DNA of 35,210 nt from contig JANWZM010000053.1 of the NCBI GenBank assembly GCA_025054635.1, positions 1 through 35,210 of the forward strand, given 5' to 3'. Shown in pieces: positions 1 to 11,000 of this stretch. The first letter of the stretch is position 1; every line of letters begins with the position of its first letter. Below the pieces are notes generated by a model, which was given only the letters and a program-made list of their open reading frames with translations, was not told the DNA's origin and did no database searches. Source of the stretch: Thermoflexales bacterium. Lineage in GTDB: Bacteria > Chloroflexota > Anaerolineae > J036 > Brachytrichaceae. Both the position numbers and the translations under genes were made by a program.

Positions 1-1
1 G

Positions 2-523
2 CCCACGCCAACGCGCGCGGAGCTCCCTGTCGTCGTCGTGCAGCCTTCCGCAACGCCCGAACCTGCACCCGCCGAACCGGCGATCTCAGAGACGCGCGTG
101 CCAACAGAGGCACAACCTGCGGCGCACCCGGCGGTGCAGACCATCCGCGACGCCAACGAGGAGCTCGTCGCCTTGTTCACTGGGCGCAAGGACGCAGCCG
201 CCCTGCAGCCCTTGTGGATGCCCTCTGCGCTGGACTTGCTGATTGGGTTTGCGACAGTCCGGTTGCCTCGGGCGATGCGCGTCAGCGCCGACCAGCGCGA
301 CACAATCCAGGCGAGCTACGAATATCTGCGCGCGCCTGCCCTCGTGGACGAGCGCGGCAATACCGCTGTCGTCACCAGCCGCGAGTACTGGCAGTTCTCC
401 ACAACTGTGAACAACGTGGTGATCTGCGAGACGCGTGACTACACCTACACCCTGGTCGTCGAGGGCGACGGCTACCGCATCCGCACCTTCAGCGGTCGCC
501 TGCTCAGCACACGCTGCCGATAG
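2..523 (+). CDS. C-terminal part of a hypothetical protein (Pro/Ala-rich linker plus small alpha/beta domain); 5' end lies outside the window
   Basis: Frame 2 is open from the window edge (PTPTRAELPVVVVQPSATPEP...) to the TAG at 523; the linker is followed by a folded-looking tail (YWQFSTTVNNVVICETRDYTYTLVVEGDGYRIRTFSGR). Confidence 0.6.
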   Translation, partial: PTPTRAELPVVVVQPSATPEPAPAEPAISETRVPTEAQPAAHPAVQTIRDANEELVALFTGRKDAAALQPLWMPSALDLLIGFATVRLPRAMRVSADQRDTIQASYEYLRAPALVDERGNTAVVTSREYWQFSTTVNNVVICETRDYTYTLVVEGDGYRIRTFSGRLLSTRCR

Positions 524-610
524 CACAGCCCGCTCGGGCGTGCGAGCAGTCAAGTTGCCAGCGACAACTCTGCCACAGCATCGCCGCTTAGGGTCAAGGT
601 TGGGCAGGCA

Positions 611-988
611 TCAGAGGGCAGCGATGCACTCGATTTCAACGCGCACGCCGCGCGGCAACTGGGCAACCTCCACCGTTGACCGCGCTGGGGGAGGCGCAGG
701 GAAGTAGGTGGCATAGACCGCGTTCATCGCTGCAAAGTCGCTCATGCTCTTAAGAAACACAGTTGTCTTCAACACGCGCCCCATCCCCGAGCCCGCTGCT
801 TCAAGCACAGCCCTCAGATTCTGCAGCACGCGGTGCGTCTGCGCCTCGATGTCGTCCGCAACGACCTCGCCCGTGGCAGGGTCAATTGGAATCTGACCAG
901 AGCAGAAGACGAGCCCATTGCAGACGATCGCTTGCGAATACGGCCCGATGGCTTTTGGCGCATGGTCGGTTTGAACAGCGTTGCGCAT
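611..988 (-). CDS. ridA: RidA/YjgF/UK114 family reactive intermediate deaminase
   Basis: 125 aa; AIGPYSQAIVCNGLVFCSGQIPIDPATGEVV, QTHRVLQNLRAVLEAAGSGMGRVLKTTVFL, RSTVEVAQLPRGVRVEIECIAAL are RidA-family signatures. Confidence 0.93.
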   Translation of the reverse strand: MRNAVQTDHAPKAIGPYSQAIVCNGLVFCSGQIPIDPATGEVVADDIEAQTHRVLQNLRAVLEAAGSGMGRVLKTTVFLKSMSDFAAMNAVYATYFPAPPPARSTVEVAQLPRGVRVEIECIAAL

Positions 989-1026
989 GATGATTTCCTC
1001 GTGAGTTGCCGAAGGAACGGCGAAAG

Positions 1027-1257
1027 CTAGGGCGCTGGCACAGTCAGCACCGCAGAGGCGACCAAGCTGACAACCAGCACTGCCACAACGACCAGCCCCA
1101 GAATCGAGGCGACGCGTCGTGACCGCTCAGAAGACGCTTTTCTTTGCCTCATCGCTTCCATTCTAGCGGATGAGCGCCTGTCGAACTCGGGCGCGACCGA
1201 TATCGAGCCTGGACGCCCATCCCTGGATCTAGCCGCCTGGCGCTTGATCATCTGCAC
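1027..1257 (-). CDS. Small hypothetical protein with one C-terminal transmembrane helix (true start may be the internal Met about 32 codons in)
   Basis: ORF ends ...RRVASILGLVVVAVLVVSLVASAVLTVPAP; hydrophobic helix after a basic stretch. Confidence 0.4.
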   Translation of the reverse strand: MQMIKRQAARSRDGRPGSISVAPEFDRRSSARMEAMRQRKASSERSRRVASILGLVVVAVLVVSLVASAVLTVPAP

Positions 1258-1307
1258 AACACGGTATTAAATCCTCTTCACAATCCAAGCACGTCGGAGG
1301 CTTGTTG

Positions 1308-3353
1308 ATGAAAGAGTACGCAACCGAGAACCTGCGCAACGTTGCCCTGTTGGGGCATAGCTCGACAGGGAAGACCACGTTCGCAGAAGCCATGCTCTTT
1401 GCCAGCGGCGCAACCAGCCGCATGGGGCGCGTCGAGGACGGCACAACCGTGTCGGACTACGACGAGGAAGAGAAGCGCCGTAAGCAGTCTGTTTATGTAA
1501 GCATCATCCCGATTGAGTGGAAGGACTACAAGATCAACCTGCTTGATTGTCCAGGCTACGCCGACTTCTACGGCGAGGTGCGCAGCGCCACGCGCGTGGT
1601 TGACCTAGGGCTGATCTTTGTGGACGCAGTCAACGGCGTCGAGGTCGGCACAGAGCTAGCGATGCAGGCGGTGGACGACGCCAAGATCCCCCGCGCTGTG
1701 CTGATCAGCCGCATGGATCGCGAAAACGCCGACTTCAAGGGGGTGCTCGTCCAGCTCCATGAAGCTTTTCACCAAGACATCGTGCCGCTGATGCTGCCCG
1801 TTGGGGCGCAGGGGCACTTCGAGGGCGTGATTGACCTGGTCAGTCGGCGCTTCCTGCGCGGACCGAAAGGCGAGGTGTGCGCTGTGCCAGCACATCTGCA
1901 CGACGAGGTCGAAGCCGCTCGCGCGCGGCTGATGGAAGCTGCCGCTGAGGGCGAGGACGAGCTCATCGAGAAGTGGTTCGACACGGGCGACCTGACCGAC
2001 GAGGAGTTCATCCGTGGCTTGCGCAGCGCGATCCGCAAGCGCACGTTCGTGCCCGTGTTCTGCGCTGCGCCTGCACTCGGCATCGGGATCCACGCCATGC
2101 TGTTCTCGCTGGTCAACTACGCGCCCATGCCTTTCGACCTCGGCGCAGACCCCGACGACGGGCAACACGGCACCGTGCTGTTCGTCTTCAAGACGATTGC
2201 CGACCCATACGTCGGCAAGGTCAGCTACTTCCGTGTAATCGAGGGGCCAATTCGCGGCGGCGACGTGCGACTGGTCAACGCCCGCACAAATGAGGAAGAG
2301 CGCATTGGCACGCTGTTCGTTCAGCGCGGCAAGGAGCAGATCCCTGTGCCTGTCCTGCACGTCGGCGACATCGGTGGGCTGACCAAGATCACCAGCGCCC
2401 AGACCAGCGACGCACTATGCGACAAGGCGCATTGCGCTAGACTCCCGCCTATCGAGTTCCCCAACCCTCTGTTCGCCGTTGCGCTTTACCCGAAGACGAA
2501 GAACGACGCAGCAAAGCTCAGCAACGCCCTGACGCGGCTGTGCGAGGAAGACCCCAGCCTGCGCCACATGCACGACCCGAGCACGAAGGAGACGCTGCTG
2601 CTCGGCTTGGGGCAGGCGCACATTGATGTGGCTGTGCATCACCTGCACAACAAGTTCGGCGTGGACGTGGACACGGCGCTCCCAAAGGTGAGCTACCGCG
2701 AAACGATCACCCGCCACGGACAAGCACGGTATCGCCACAAGAAGCAAACTGGCGGCGCTGGTCAGTTCGCCGAAATCGAGATGGCGGTCGAGCCTACTGC
2801 GCCGGGGGTGGGCTATGCGTTTGAGTGGAAGGTATTCGGCGGCGCGATCAGCAGCTCGTTCCAAGCCAGCATCGAGAAGGGGATCAAACAAGTGATGGAA
2901 AGCGGCGTGCTCGCCGGCTACCCCATCGTTGACGTCAAGTGCACAGTCCTAGACGGCAAAGAACACCCCGTGGACTCCAAGCCGATTGCCTTCGAGATCG
3001 CCGCGCGGCATGTCTTCAAGCAAGCCTTCGAGCAAGCAAGCCCTGTCTTGCTCGAGCCGATCTACGCCTTCACCATTGTGGTGCCTGAGGCAAACCAAGG
3101 CGACGTGATGGCGCACCTGAAGACAAAGCGCGCGCAGATCATCGGTATGGATCAGCGCGGCAACAAGGCGATCATCGAGGCGCACGCGCCGCTGGCGGAG
3201 ATGCAACGCTACGGCAACGACCTGCGTGGGCTGACCCAAGGGCGCGGCTTTTACACCATGCGCTTCGACCACTATGCCCCTGTGCCGCCAAACATCGCTC
3301 AAGCGATCATCGCCAAGCACAAGGCTGAAGTTCAGGCAGAGGCGGAAGAGTGA
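1308..3353 (+). CDS. Elongation factor G-like translational GTPase (EF-G2-type paralogue)
   Basis: ORF 1302-3353; ATG at 1308 preceded by GGAGG (1296-1300). P-loop GHSSTGKTT, G3 DCPGYADF, EF-G domain IV/V (KKQTGGAGQFAEIEMAVEP..., PIVDVKCTVLDGKEHPVDSKPIAFEIAA, GDVMAHLKTKRAQIIGM). Confidence 0.92.
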   Translation: MKEYATENLRNVALLGHSSTGKTTFAEAMLFASGATSRMGRVEDGTTVSDYDEEEKRRKQSVYVSIIPIEWKDYKINLLDCPGYADFYGEVRSATRVVDLGLIFVDAVNGVEVGTELAMQAVDDAKIPRAVLISRMDRENADFKGVLVQLHEAFHQDIVPLMLPVGAQGHFEGVIDLVSRRFLRGPKGEVCAVPAHLHDEVEAARARLMEAAAEGEDELIEKWFDTGDLTDEEFIRGLRSAIRKRTFVPVFCAAPALGIGIHAMLFSLVNYAPMPFDLGADPDDGQHGTVLFVFKTIADPYVGKVSYFRVIEGPIRGGDVRLVNARTNEEERIGTLFVQRGKEQIPVPVLHVGDIGGLTKITSAQTSDALCDKAHCARLPPIEFPNPLFAVALYPKTKNDAAKLSNALTRLCEEDPSLRHMHDPSTKETLLLGLGQAHIDVAVHHLHNKFGVDVDTALPKVSYRETITRHGQARYRHKKQTGGAGQFAEIEMAVEPTAPGVGYAFEWKVFGGAISSSFQASIEKGIKQVMESGVLAGYPIVDVKCTVLDGKEHPVDSKPIAFEIAARHVFKQAFEQASPVLLEPIYAFTIVVPEANQGDVMAHLKTKRAQIIGMDQRGNKAIIEAHAPLAEMQRYGNDLRGLTQGRGFYTMRFDHYAPVPPNIAQAIIAKHKAEVQAEAEE

Positions 3354-3364
3354 GCCGCGCCGGC

Positions 3365-3958
3365 CTAGGGCGCTCTCGCAGCGATTGCTAGGAAGCGCGC
3401 TGCACCGTCGTCAATGTGCGTGATGCGCCATCCCGACTTGGCGAGCAAGTCTGCCAGTTGGGGTGGCGCAAGCACGTCGTCGTCAGCCGAGGCTTGGGCA
3501 TGGCGCGCAGCGAGCGCAGCGCGGCTGAGCGGATGGAAAATCACCAGTGCGCCCTCAGCTCGCGTCACGCGCGCTGCCTCGCGCAGCGCCTCAAGCGGTT
3601 GGCTGAGATGAGGCAACAGCCCAGCAGCGAAGACCGCGTCCATACAGGCGTCTGCAAAAGGGAGATGCACCGCGTCCCCGACGAGGAGCGAACGGCGTCC
3701 TGCGCGCTGCCCAGCGCGCAGCATCGCCAACGTCGCGTCCAAGCCGACTACTCGCCCGCCTGGCGCTACAGCAGCGTGCAGCAGAGGTAGGGCGCGCGCC
3801 GTGCCGCAGCCCAGGTCGAGCACCGTCATGCCGGGTCGGAACGGCGCCTCGCGGATCGCCTGGGCAAACACAGAATCGTCATCAGCAAAGCGCGCGTCCC
3901 AGTCCGCTGCGCGCACCGCAAAGAACGCCTGCGTCTCGCGCAGGTTGGCGCTAGGCAT
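3365..3958 (-). CDS. Class I SAM-dependent methyltransferase
   Basis: Motif I VLDLGCGTARALPLL, then VVGLDA and LLVGDAVHLPFADACMDAVFAAGLLPHL. Confidence 0.88.
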   Translation of the reverse strand: MPSANLRETQAFFAVRAADWDARFADDDSVFAQAIREAPFRPGMTVLDLGCGTARALPLLHAAVAPGGRVVGLDATLAMLRAGQRAGRRSLLVGDAVHLPFADACMDAVFAAGLLPHLSQPLEALREAARVTRAEGALVIFHPLSRAALAARHAQASADDDVLAPPQLADLLAKSGWRITHIDDGAARFLAIAARAP

Positions 3959-3984
3959 CGCCGCTGCTCGTCAAGAGGAAGCGC

Positions 3985-5376
3985 TTACTTGACTGCGGTC
4001 GCATACAAGCGCTCGCGGATGGACATCAGGTCTCGGCGAAGCTGCTCCTCGAGCTCTAGGCGCTTCTTGATTCGTTCAATGCCGTGCAGCACCGTGGTGT
4101 GGTCGCGCCCGCCGAGCATGCTGCCGATCTCGGGCAACGAGGCATCGGTCTCCTGCCGCAGCAAGTACATTGCCACATGTCTGGGCTGCACCAACTCCTT
4201 GTTGCGAGAGGCAGAGAGCAGCTCAGCGACCGAGATGCGGTAATAGTCGGCTACGACCTGAATGATGTGCGAAGGAGTGATGGACTCGCGGCGGCTGACC
4301 AAGTCGGAAAGCGCGTCGCGGGCGAGCTGAAGGGTGACAGGGCGCCCAGTGAACTCGGACATAGCGAACAAGCGCGTCAGCGCGCCTTCAAGCTCGCGGA
4401 CGTTGCTCTGAATCTGTTTTGCGACGAACTCAGCAACATCGAAGGGGATCTCGCGCCCCATGCGCTCGGCTTTGTGCTGCAGGATCGCCACGCGCGTCTC
4501 CAAGTCGGGCGGCTCGATATCAACGATCAACCCCCACTCGAAGCGGCTGCGCAGGCGGTCTTCCAGTTTGACCATCAGCGAGGGCGGGCGGTCGCTCGTC
4601 AGGACGACCTGTTTGTTTGCGCTGTGCAGCGCGTTGAAGGTGTGGAACAGCTCCTCCTGCACGAACTCCTTGCCGCTGAGGAACTGCACGTCGTCCATCA
4701 GGAACACGTCCACGTAGCGATACTTGCTGCGGAAGGCGTCCTGCGACTGCGTGCGGATAGCGGTGATGAGTTCGTTGTTGAACATCTCCGAGGTGACATA
4801 GCAGCACACCAAGCTGCGCTGCTTGACATAATTGCCGATGGCGTGAAGCAGGTGAGTCTTGCCTAGACCAGAGCCGCCATACATGAAGAGCGGGTTGTAG
4901 CGCATCGCGGGGCGCTCAGCAACTGCCATCGCCGCGGCATAGGCGAAGCGGTTGCCTTGACCAACCACGAAGGCATCGAAGGTGTAGTGCTCTTGGACAC
5001 CGCTCTGGCTTGCGGCGGCGTTTGGCGCTGGGCTGCCTTGGGCTTCTGCCAGCACGCGGGTGGGCAGCTCAGGCGTCTCCGCTCGGCTTGTGTTCCGCGC
5101 GGCACTCGCGGAGAGGGGCTGAGCAGCGACAACACAGCGCACGTCCACCGTGCGCCCCATGCGGCTGCTGAGCAGGCGTTTGATCTCGGACAGCATGCGT
5201 TGTTCGATCCACTCTTTGGCATACCCATTGGCGACGCCGAGGACAAACAACCCGTCCTCGTAGGTGAGCACGTGCGCGGACTTCAGCCAGGTCAGGTATG
5301 CGCTGCGCCCCATGCTCACTTCCAACTCGCCAAGTGCAGCTTGCCAAGCCGCCTCTGGTCTCAATCGCTCTTGCAT
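3985..5376 (-). CDS. dnaA: Chromosomal replication initiator protein DnaA
   Basis: FDAFVVGQGNRFAYAAAMAVAE, NPLFMYGGSGLGKTHLLHAIGN, DVFLMDDVQFLSGKEFVQEELFHTFNALH, and C-terminal box-binding motif EIGSMLGGRDHTTVLHGIERI. Confidence 0.98.
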   Translation of the reverse strand: MQERLRPEAAWQAALGELEVSMGRSAYLTWLKSAHVLTYEDGLFVLGVANGYAKEWIEQRMLSEIKRLLSSRMGRTVDVRCVVAAQPLSASAARNTSRAETPELPTRVLAEAQGSPAPNAAASQSGVQEHYTFDAFVVGQGNRFAYAAAMAVAERPAMRYNPLFMYGGSGLGKTHLLHAIGNYVKQRSLVCCYVTSEMFNNELITAIRTQSQDAFRSKYRYVDVFLMDDVQFLSGKEFVQEELFHTFNALHSANKQVVLTSDRPPSLMVKLEDRLRSRFEWGLIVDIEPPDLETRVAILQHKAERMGREIPFDVAEFVAKQIQSNVRELEGALTRLFAMSEFTGRPVTLQLARDALSDLVSRRESITPSHIIQVVADYYRISVAELLSASRNKELVQPRHVAMYLLRQETDASLPEIGSMLGGRDHTTVLHGIERIKKRLELEEQLRRDLMSIRERLYATAVK

Positions 5377-5542
5377 CGCGTCAGCCCTCTAGTAAACCAA
5401 TCATCGTTTGCAGAGTTGCCCTAATATCGTGCAGGTGGCTGAACTAGGGGACTAGCATTGTAGTGACGCAGGGAAGGGGCACAAGTTGGCGGAGGGCTGA
5501 AAACCTTAAATGCGGGGTGCTTTTTTAAGATCGTTACGTCAG

Positions 5543-5584
5543 TGTGGATGAAATGCCAAAGACTTGTGCAAGGATTGTGCAAAA
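5543..5584 (+). promoter_or_regulatory. Cluster of three DnaA-box-like 9-mers (TGTGGATGA 5543-5551, TGTGCAAGG 5565-5573, TGTGCAAAA 5576-5584)
   Basis: Compared with TGTGNATAA (reverse complement of TTATNCACA): the first and third have one mismatch, the middle has three. Starts are 22 and 11 bp apart, same orientation, between divergent dnaA and DUF177-rpoD. Confidence 0.5.
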
Positions 5585-5588
5585 CCTG

Positions 5589-5617
5589 TTGACTTCTGCC
5601 CATCAACCTGATACGAT
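5589..5617 (+). promoter_or_regulatory. Sigma70-type promoter for the DUF177-rpoD operon (TTGACT-N17-TACGAT)
   Basis: -35 at 5589-5594, exact 17-bp spacer, -10 at 5612-5617; ATG of the next ORF at 5627. Confidence 0.6.
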
Positions 5618-5626
5618 CATGAGCAC

Positions 5627-6112
5627 ATGCGGTACCGGCTACACAAGCTTCTCCACGAGCCGGTGGGCAGTCGGCAAAGCGCGAGCTTAGATCAAGGCGC
5701 GTTCGCTTTCGATGAAACCCTGCATGTGCCGTTTCTGCGCGGCGAGTTCCTCTTCACGCGACTGAGCCGCGCGATCCTCGTTCAAGGTCAGATCGAAACC
5801 CAAGTCACCCTGCAATGTGTGCGCTCGCTCGAGCGGTTTGACCTGCCGCTCAAAGTCGCCCTTGAGGGCGTCCTGTTCAGCTTGCCCAATTTCCCTGCCG
5901 AAGAGCCCAGTCGGCAGGTTAGCGATGATGGTTGGATTGATCTCACTGAGACGTTGCGCGAGGAGATCATCCTATCAATGCCGACAAACCCGATCCACCC
6001 CAAGTTCGTCCACGCTGACCCCCGCGACTTGCTCAGCGAGCTGGAGGTCGAGGAGGCAGCCGACTGGCTGAGCATTAAGCTGGCGAACCGAGATTCGACC
6101 GAGGAGAGGTAG
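5627..6112 (+). CDS. DUF177 (YceD-like) family protein
   Basis: 161 aa; [28 protein letters not shown]... and [28 protein letters not shown] match DUF177 architecture, although the usual Cys pairs are mostly missing. Confidence 0.7.
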   Translation: MRYRLHKLLHEPVGSRQSASLDQGAFAFDETLHVPFLRGEFLFTRLSRAILVQGQIETQVTLQCVRSLERFDLPLKVALEGVLFSLPNFPAEEPSRQVSDDGWIDLTETLREEIILSMPTNPIHPKFVHADPRDLLSELEVEEAADWLSIKLANRDSTEER

Positions 6113-6114
6113 AG

Positions 6115-7314
<1,200 letters not shown>

Positions 7315-7323
7315 TCCCCGCCT

Positions 7324-8019
7324 GTGCGCGCACACCGCTGCCTGGACTTCATCATTGGCGCCTTCGTCGCCGTCCTGCTGGCTAGCAACTTGTTGTCGTC
7401 CGCCAAGATTGTGTCGCTTGGTGCGCTCACTTTCGACGGCGGGACGTTGCTGTTTCCAGTCAGTTACATCTTTGGCGATGTCCTCGCCGAGGTGTATGGC
7501 TATGCGATAGCCCGGCGGGTGATATGGACAGGCTTTGGTGCTTCCGCGCTGTTCAGCGCGTCGGTGTGGCTAGTCGGGCTGCTGCCGGGTGAGGCGGAGT
7601 GGAGCAGCCGCGTCGGGATGGACGCATACAACGCGGTGTTGGGGAGCACCGCGCGCGTTGTTGTGGCTTCACTCGTCGCCTACTGGTTCGGCGCGTTTGC
7701 TAACGCTTTTGTGCTAGCGAGGCTCAAGGTGCTCACCAACGGACGGTGGCTGTGGACGCGCACAATTAGCTCGACCCTCGTTGGTCAATTCGTGGACACT
7801 GCGCTCTTCGTCTTGATCGCCTTCGCTGGCGAGATGAGCGCCGAAGTGCTGTGGAAGATCGCCTGGTCAAACTATGTCTTCAAGGTTGGCGTCGAAGCAG
7901 GGTTCACGCCGATCACCTACCTTGTCGTCGGCAGGTTGAAGCGCGCTGAGGGCGGAGAGGCGTTCGATAGGCAAACGGACTTCAACCCGTTTTTGCTCGG
8001 CGCTGCGCCGAAGGGTTGA
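7324..8019 (+). CDS. yhhQ: VUT-family queuosine precursor transporter (YhhQ-like)
   Basis: LASNLLSSAKIVSLGALTFDGGTLLFPVSYIFGDVLAEVYGY, IDTALF-like VGQFVDTALFVLIAF, several TM helices; GTG start. Confidence 0.88.
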   Translation: MRAHRCLDFIIGAFVAVLLASNLLSSAKIVSLGALTFDGGTLLFPVSYIFGDVLAEVYGYAIARRVIWTGFGASALFSASVWLVGLLPGEAEWSSRVGMDAYNAVLGSTARVVVASLVAYWFGAFANAFVLARLKVLTNGRWLWTRTISSTLVGQFVDTALFVLIAFAGEMSAEVLWKIAWSNYVFKVGVEAGFTPITYLVVGRLKRAEGGEAFDRQTDFNPFLLGAAPKG

Positions 8020-8060
8020 GCAGGGGGTGCGCAAGCCGCCTCGGCGCGCGAACGCTCGGG

Positions 8061-11000
8061 CTAATGCCCAGTCTCTTCAACCTTCGCGCCTTGTGTGAGA
8101 TTCGCTGCCATGCTGCCTGCCAGCAACATGAACGGGTACGCCAATTCGATCAGGAAGAACGAATGGTCAACAAGCCCGTGCCCGAGCATTGCAGCCAGCA
8201 TCCCCGCCGCGCCCAGAGCCAGCGCGCGATCCCGCAACAGCGTTCGGCGCACCAAGCGGATGTAGCCCAAGATAAGCCCGATTCCAACGAGCACACCGCC
8301 TATCCCCAAGCGCGTCGCGAAGTCCAATCCGATGTTGTGAGGGTGCGAAAGGTTTGGCTCTTGCCACGCCGCTGGCAGGATGTAAAAGCTGCGATAGGCA
8401 TACAGGAAGTTGTCTAGCCCGACACCAAGCCAGAAGTGGTCGCGCCACATGGTTAGTGCGCTTTGCCACAGGTTCAGCCGAAAGAAGCCCGTGCCGCTTG
8501 ACCAGTCGAAGGCAGCAGCGAGACGCGCGAACCGTGTGCCTTCCAACAGCGGCGCAGCGGCGCCACTGAAGAGCACACCCAAGCTCACGAGTGCCCCCAC
8601 CCCAAGGGCAATGCCCAGCCAGCGCCAGCGCCCACCAGCGAGCACGAGGATGGTCACCAGCGCAGCGGGGACGCCAAGCAAAATCGCCCCGCGCGATTGG
8701 CTGAGCAGCAGCGCAGCCGCCACGGGCACAAGCCCTGCTGCATAGAGCAAGTGCCGACTGCTCAACCTGCCGGCGCTAGCGAGCGCACCCCCCAACATGA
8801 CGGCTAGGGCGCGCTCCAGATAAAGTGCGTCGTTATTGGGCGAGCCAAACACACTCTTGATGCGCGGCAACCCGAACTCAGCCGCGATGGTCTCGCCGCG
8901 CATATAGTTCAGCAGCCCGATCGCCGCCACAACGACAGCCCCCAGCACAAACCCATCCACCACGCTCCAGGTCGCCAACTGTGCCCGCGATGGTGACACG
9001 TAGGGCAGTGTGCGCAAGATCAAGTACGCCAGCCCAGGTCCGAGAATCACCAGCCGAAACTCGCGGAACGCCTCGGTGCGAAAGTCCGCCTGCAGCGCGG
9101 ACAGCAGTGCCACGCCCAAAAGCCCGAGCACAGCCGCGTCCAATAGGGTTACCCTAACTGCACGTAGGGAGGCGACGCCTGCGCGACGATGCCTGAGCAG
9201 AAAGCCCGCGACTCGAATCGCCCAACCCACAGTGCACATCAGCGCCAGCAGCTCGACCATCGCAAACGACCGCTCAAACAACCGCTGAGGCTGCAAGTAA
9301 AACGGTACGAAGAATGCCAGCAGCATCAAGCCGACCTCGAGGCGCAGGACGACGAGCACAGCGAGCAGGGACAGCGCGGCTAGGGTCACAACGAAAGCAG
9401 GCGACCAGAAGCCAACCGCCGAGACAAGCGCGGGCAGGACAACGCCTGAACTTAACCCGAGCGCGCGATATGCCGTCGCTGCTTCTAACGCCCAGGTCAA
9501 GGCTGACCCGAGCCAAACTACCAGCCCGAGCCCAAACGCCTGGGCGCGGACAAGGGGCGGCGGCGCTTGCGCGAGTGTTGTTCTGAGCGCGTCGAGTGCT
9601 TGTCGCCACTGTGCGCGCGGCGCGCTCCACGTGACAATCCCTAGCCCAATGATGCCGAGCAGCGCGGCAAGTGCATAGAGTGTCCCCCAGGGAGGGCGGT
9701 CGTCGAGCGATAGAGACGACCAGCCGATTAGTGCCCACTGATTCCAGCCGCGATCCACAGTAACCACAGCCGTGTGCGCGCCGTCGCCCAGTCCCTCGGC
9801 AACGGGGATGGTCTCGATGACAGGGTACAGCCCGGGCGAGGTCATGATCAAGTAAGCGCCGCGCGGCTCACGAGGGAGCAGATTGGCAGGCTTGCCATCA
9901 ATCTCGACAAATGTGTAGGCGCGATAGTTGCCTCGCCGCACAATCAACGCCAGCGCGTCACCGTGAAACCGAAACACCACCCGCGCGTCAGAGCGATCAG
10001 GGATGTCTGCGCCAAGCTGGTCGAAGCGCCATCCCGGGCTGAATGTTGCCTGAGGATTCGGCGCACGACAGTCTGGCTCGGCTGCCAGGACCTCTGGCAT
10101 GGCAGTCATGACGTTCTCCAGGTTGAGCGTTCGGTACACGCTCTGCGGCGAGGCGCAGTTAGCGAAGAGCTGGGCACGTGGAGCGCGGGCTGCCTCCGCG
10201 AGCGCTGCCTCCAGACCAGCCATCACGGGGCGCGGGCGACCCTCTGGGTCGAGCAGGGCAAACCCCCACTGGGCATCGCGCAGCGGGTCAACTGCGCGCG
10301 GCGCAGGCTGGAGCACGTGCACGAACATCGCGCCCATCCAGTGCCACTCGCGAGCAGCGCGGCGGACAGCGCGGTGCAGATACTCAGCTTGCTCCGCTTC
10401 GCTGACCTGACCCCAAATCGAAGGTTCGCCCCCCCAGCCAGGCGGCAGAGCATTCCAGCCAAACTGAGTTGCCCAGATCGCCTTGTGTCCTTCGTTGTGC
10501 GCGACCATCATTTCGCGCATCAGGATCACATGCGCGAAGTTCAGCAGCCCAGCATCCACGCGGCGGTCTTCGGGAGGGAGGCTGAAGCCGTAGGGCTTAG
10601 CTGCGACGATGTCGAAGGCTTGATGACCGCCGAGCTGATACAACTTGAGCAGATAAGTCTGTGGCGCAAGATTGACGTTGCTTTGTTCAACTGTGGGCGC
10701 CAGCGCAGCTAGCACGATGCGTGCCTGCGGGTTGACTTGGTGGATTGCTGTGCGCGCAGCGCGCAGCAACTGCAAGTAGTACGTGGGGTTGACCAGCCCA
10801 TCTCCCCACGCCGCGCTGAGGTTTGGCTCGTCCCAGATTTGGTAGGCTAGGATAGCGCCTGTTGCGTCGTAGCGGCGTGCGAACGCGCCGGCGAAGCGGG
10901 CAAAGTCTCTGACCGAGTAGGGCGGCGCAGTTCGCGTCGCGGATGCGCGCGCGGAGGCTGTCGGCGTGCGCGCCCACTCCGGTGTGGTCCACAGCACAGC

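Noticed and set aside
1656-2360. Long minus-strand ORF (234 aa) antisense to the EF-G-like gene
   Set aside because: High GC makes antisense frames open; the translation is His/Gln/Arg-rich with no recognisable domain, and the plus-strand EF-G reading is unambiguous.
4084-4866. 260-aa plus-strand ORF antisense to dnaA
   Set aside because: Shadow ORF of a strongly conserved gene.
5457-5485. Minus-strand dnaA promoter with -10 TACAAT (complement of 5457-5462)
   Set aside because: -10 is good but no acceptable -35 at 16-18 bp; not strong enough to list as a feature.
9774-10712. 312-aa plus-strand ORF antisense to the GH-ligase fusion
   Set aside because: Shadow frame; no motifs, while the opposite strand has clear domain signatures.
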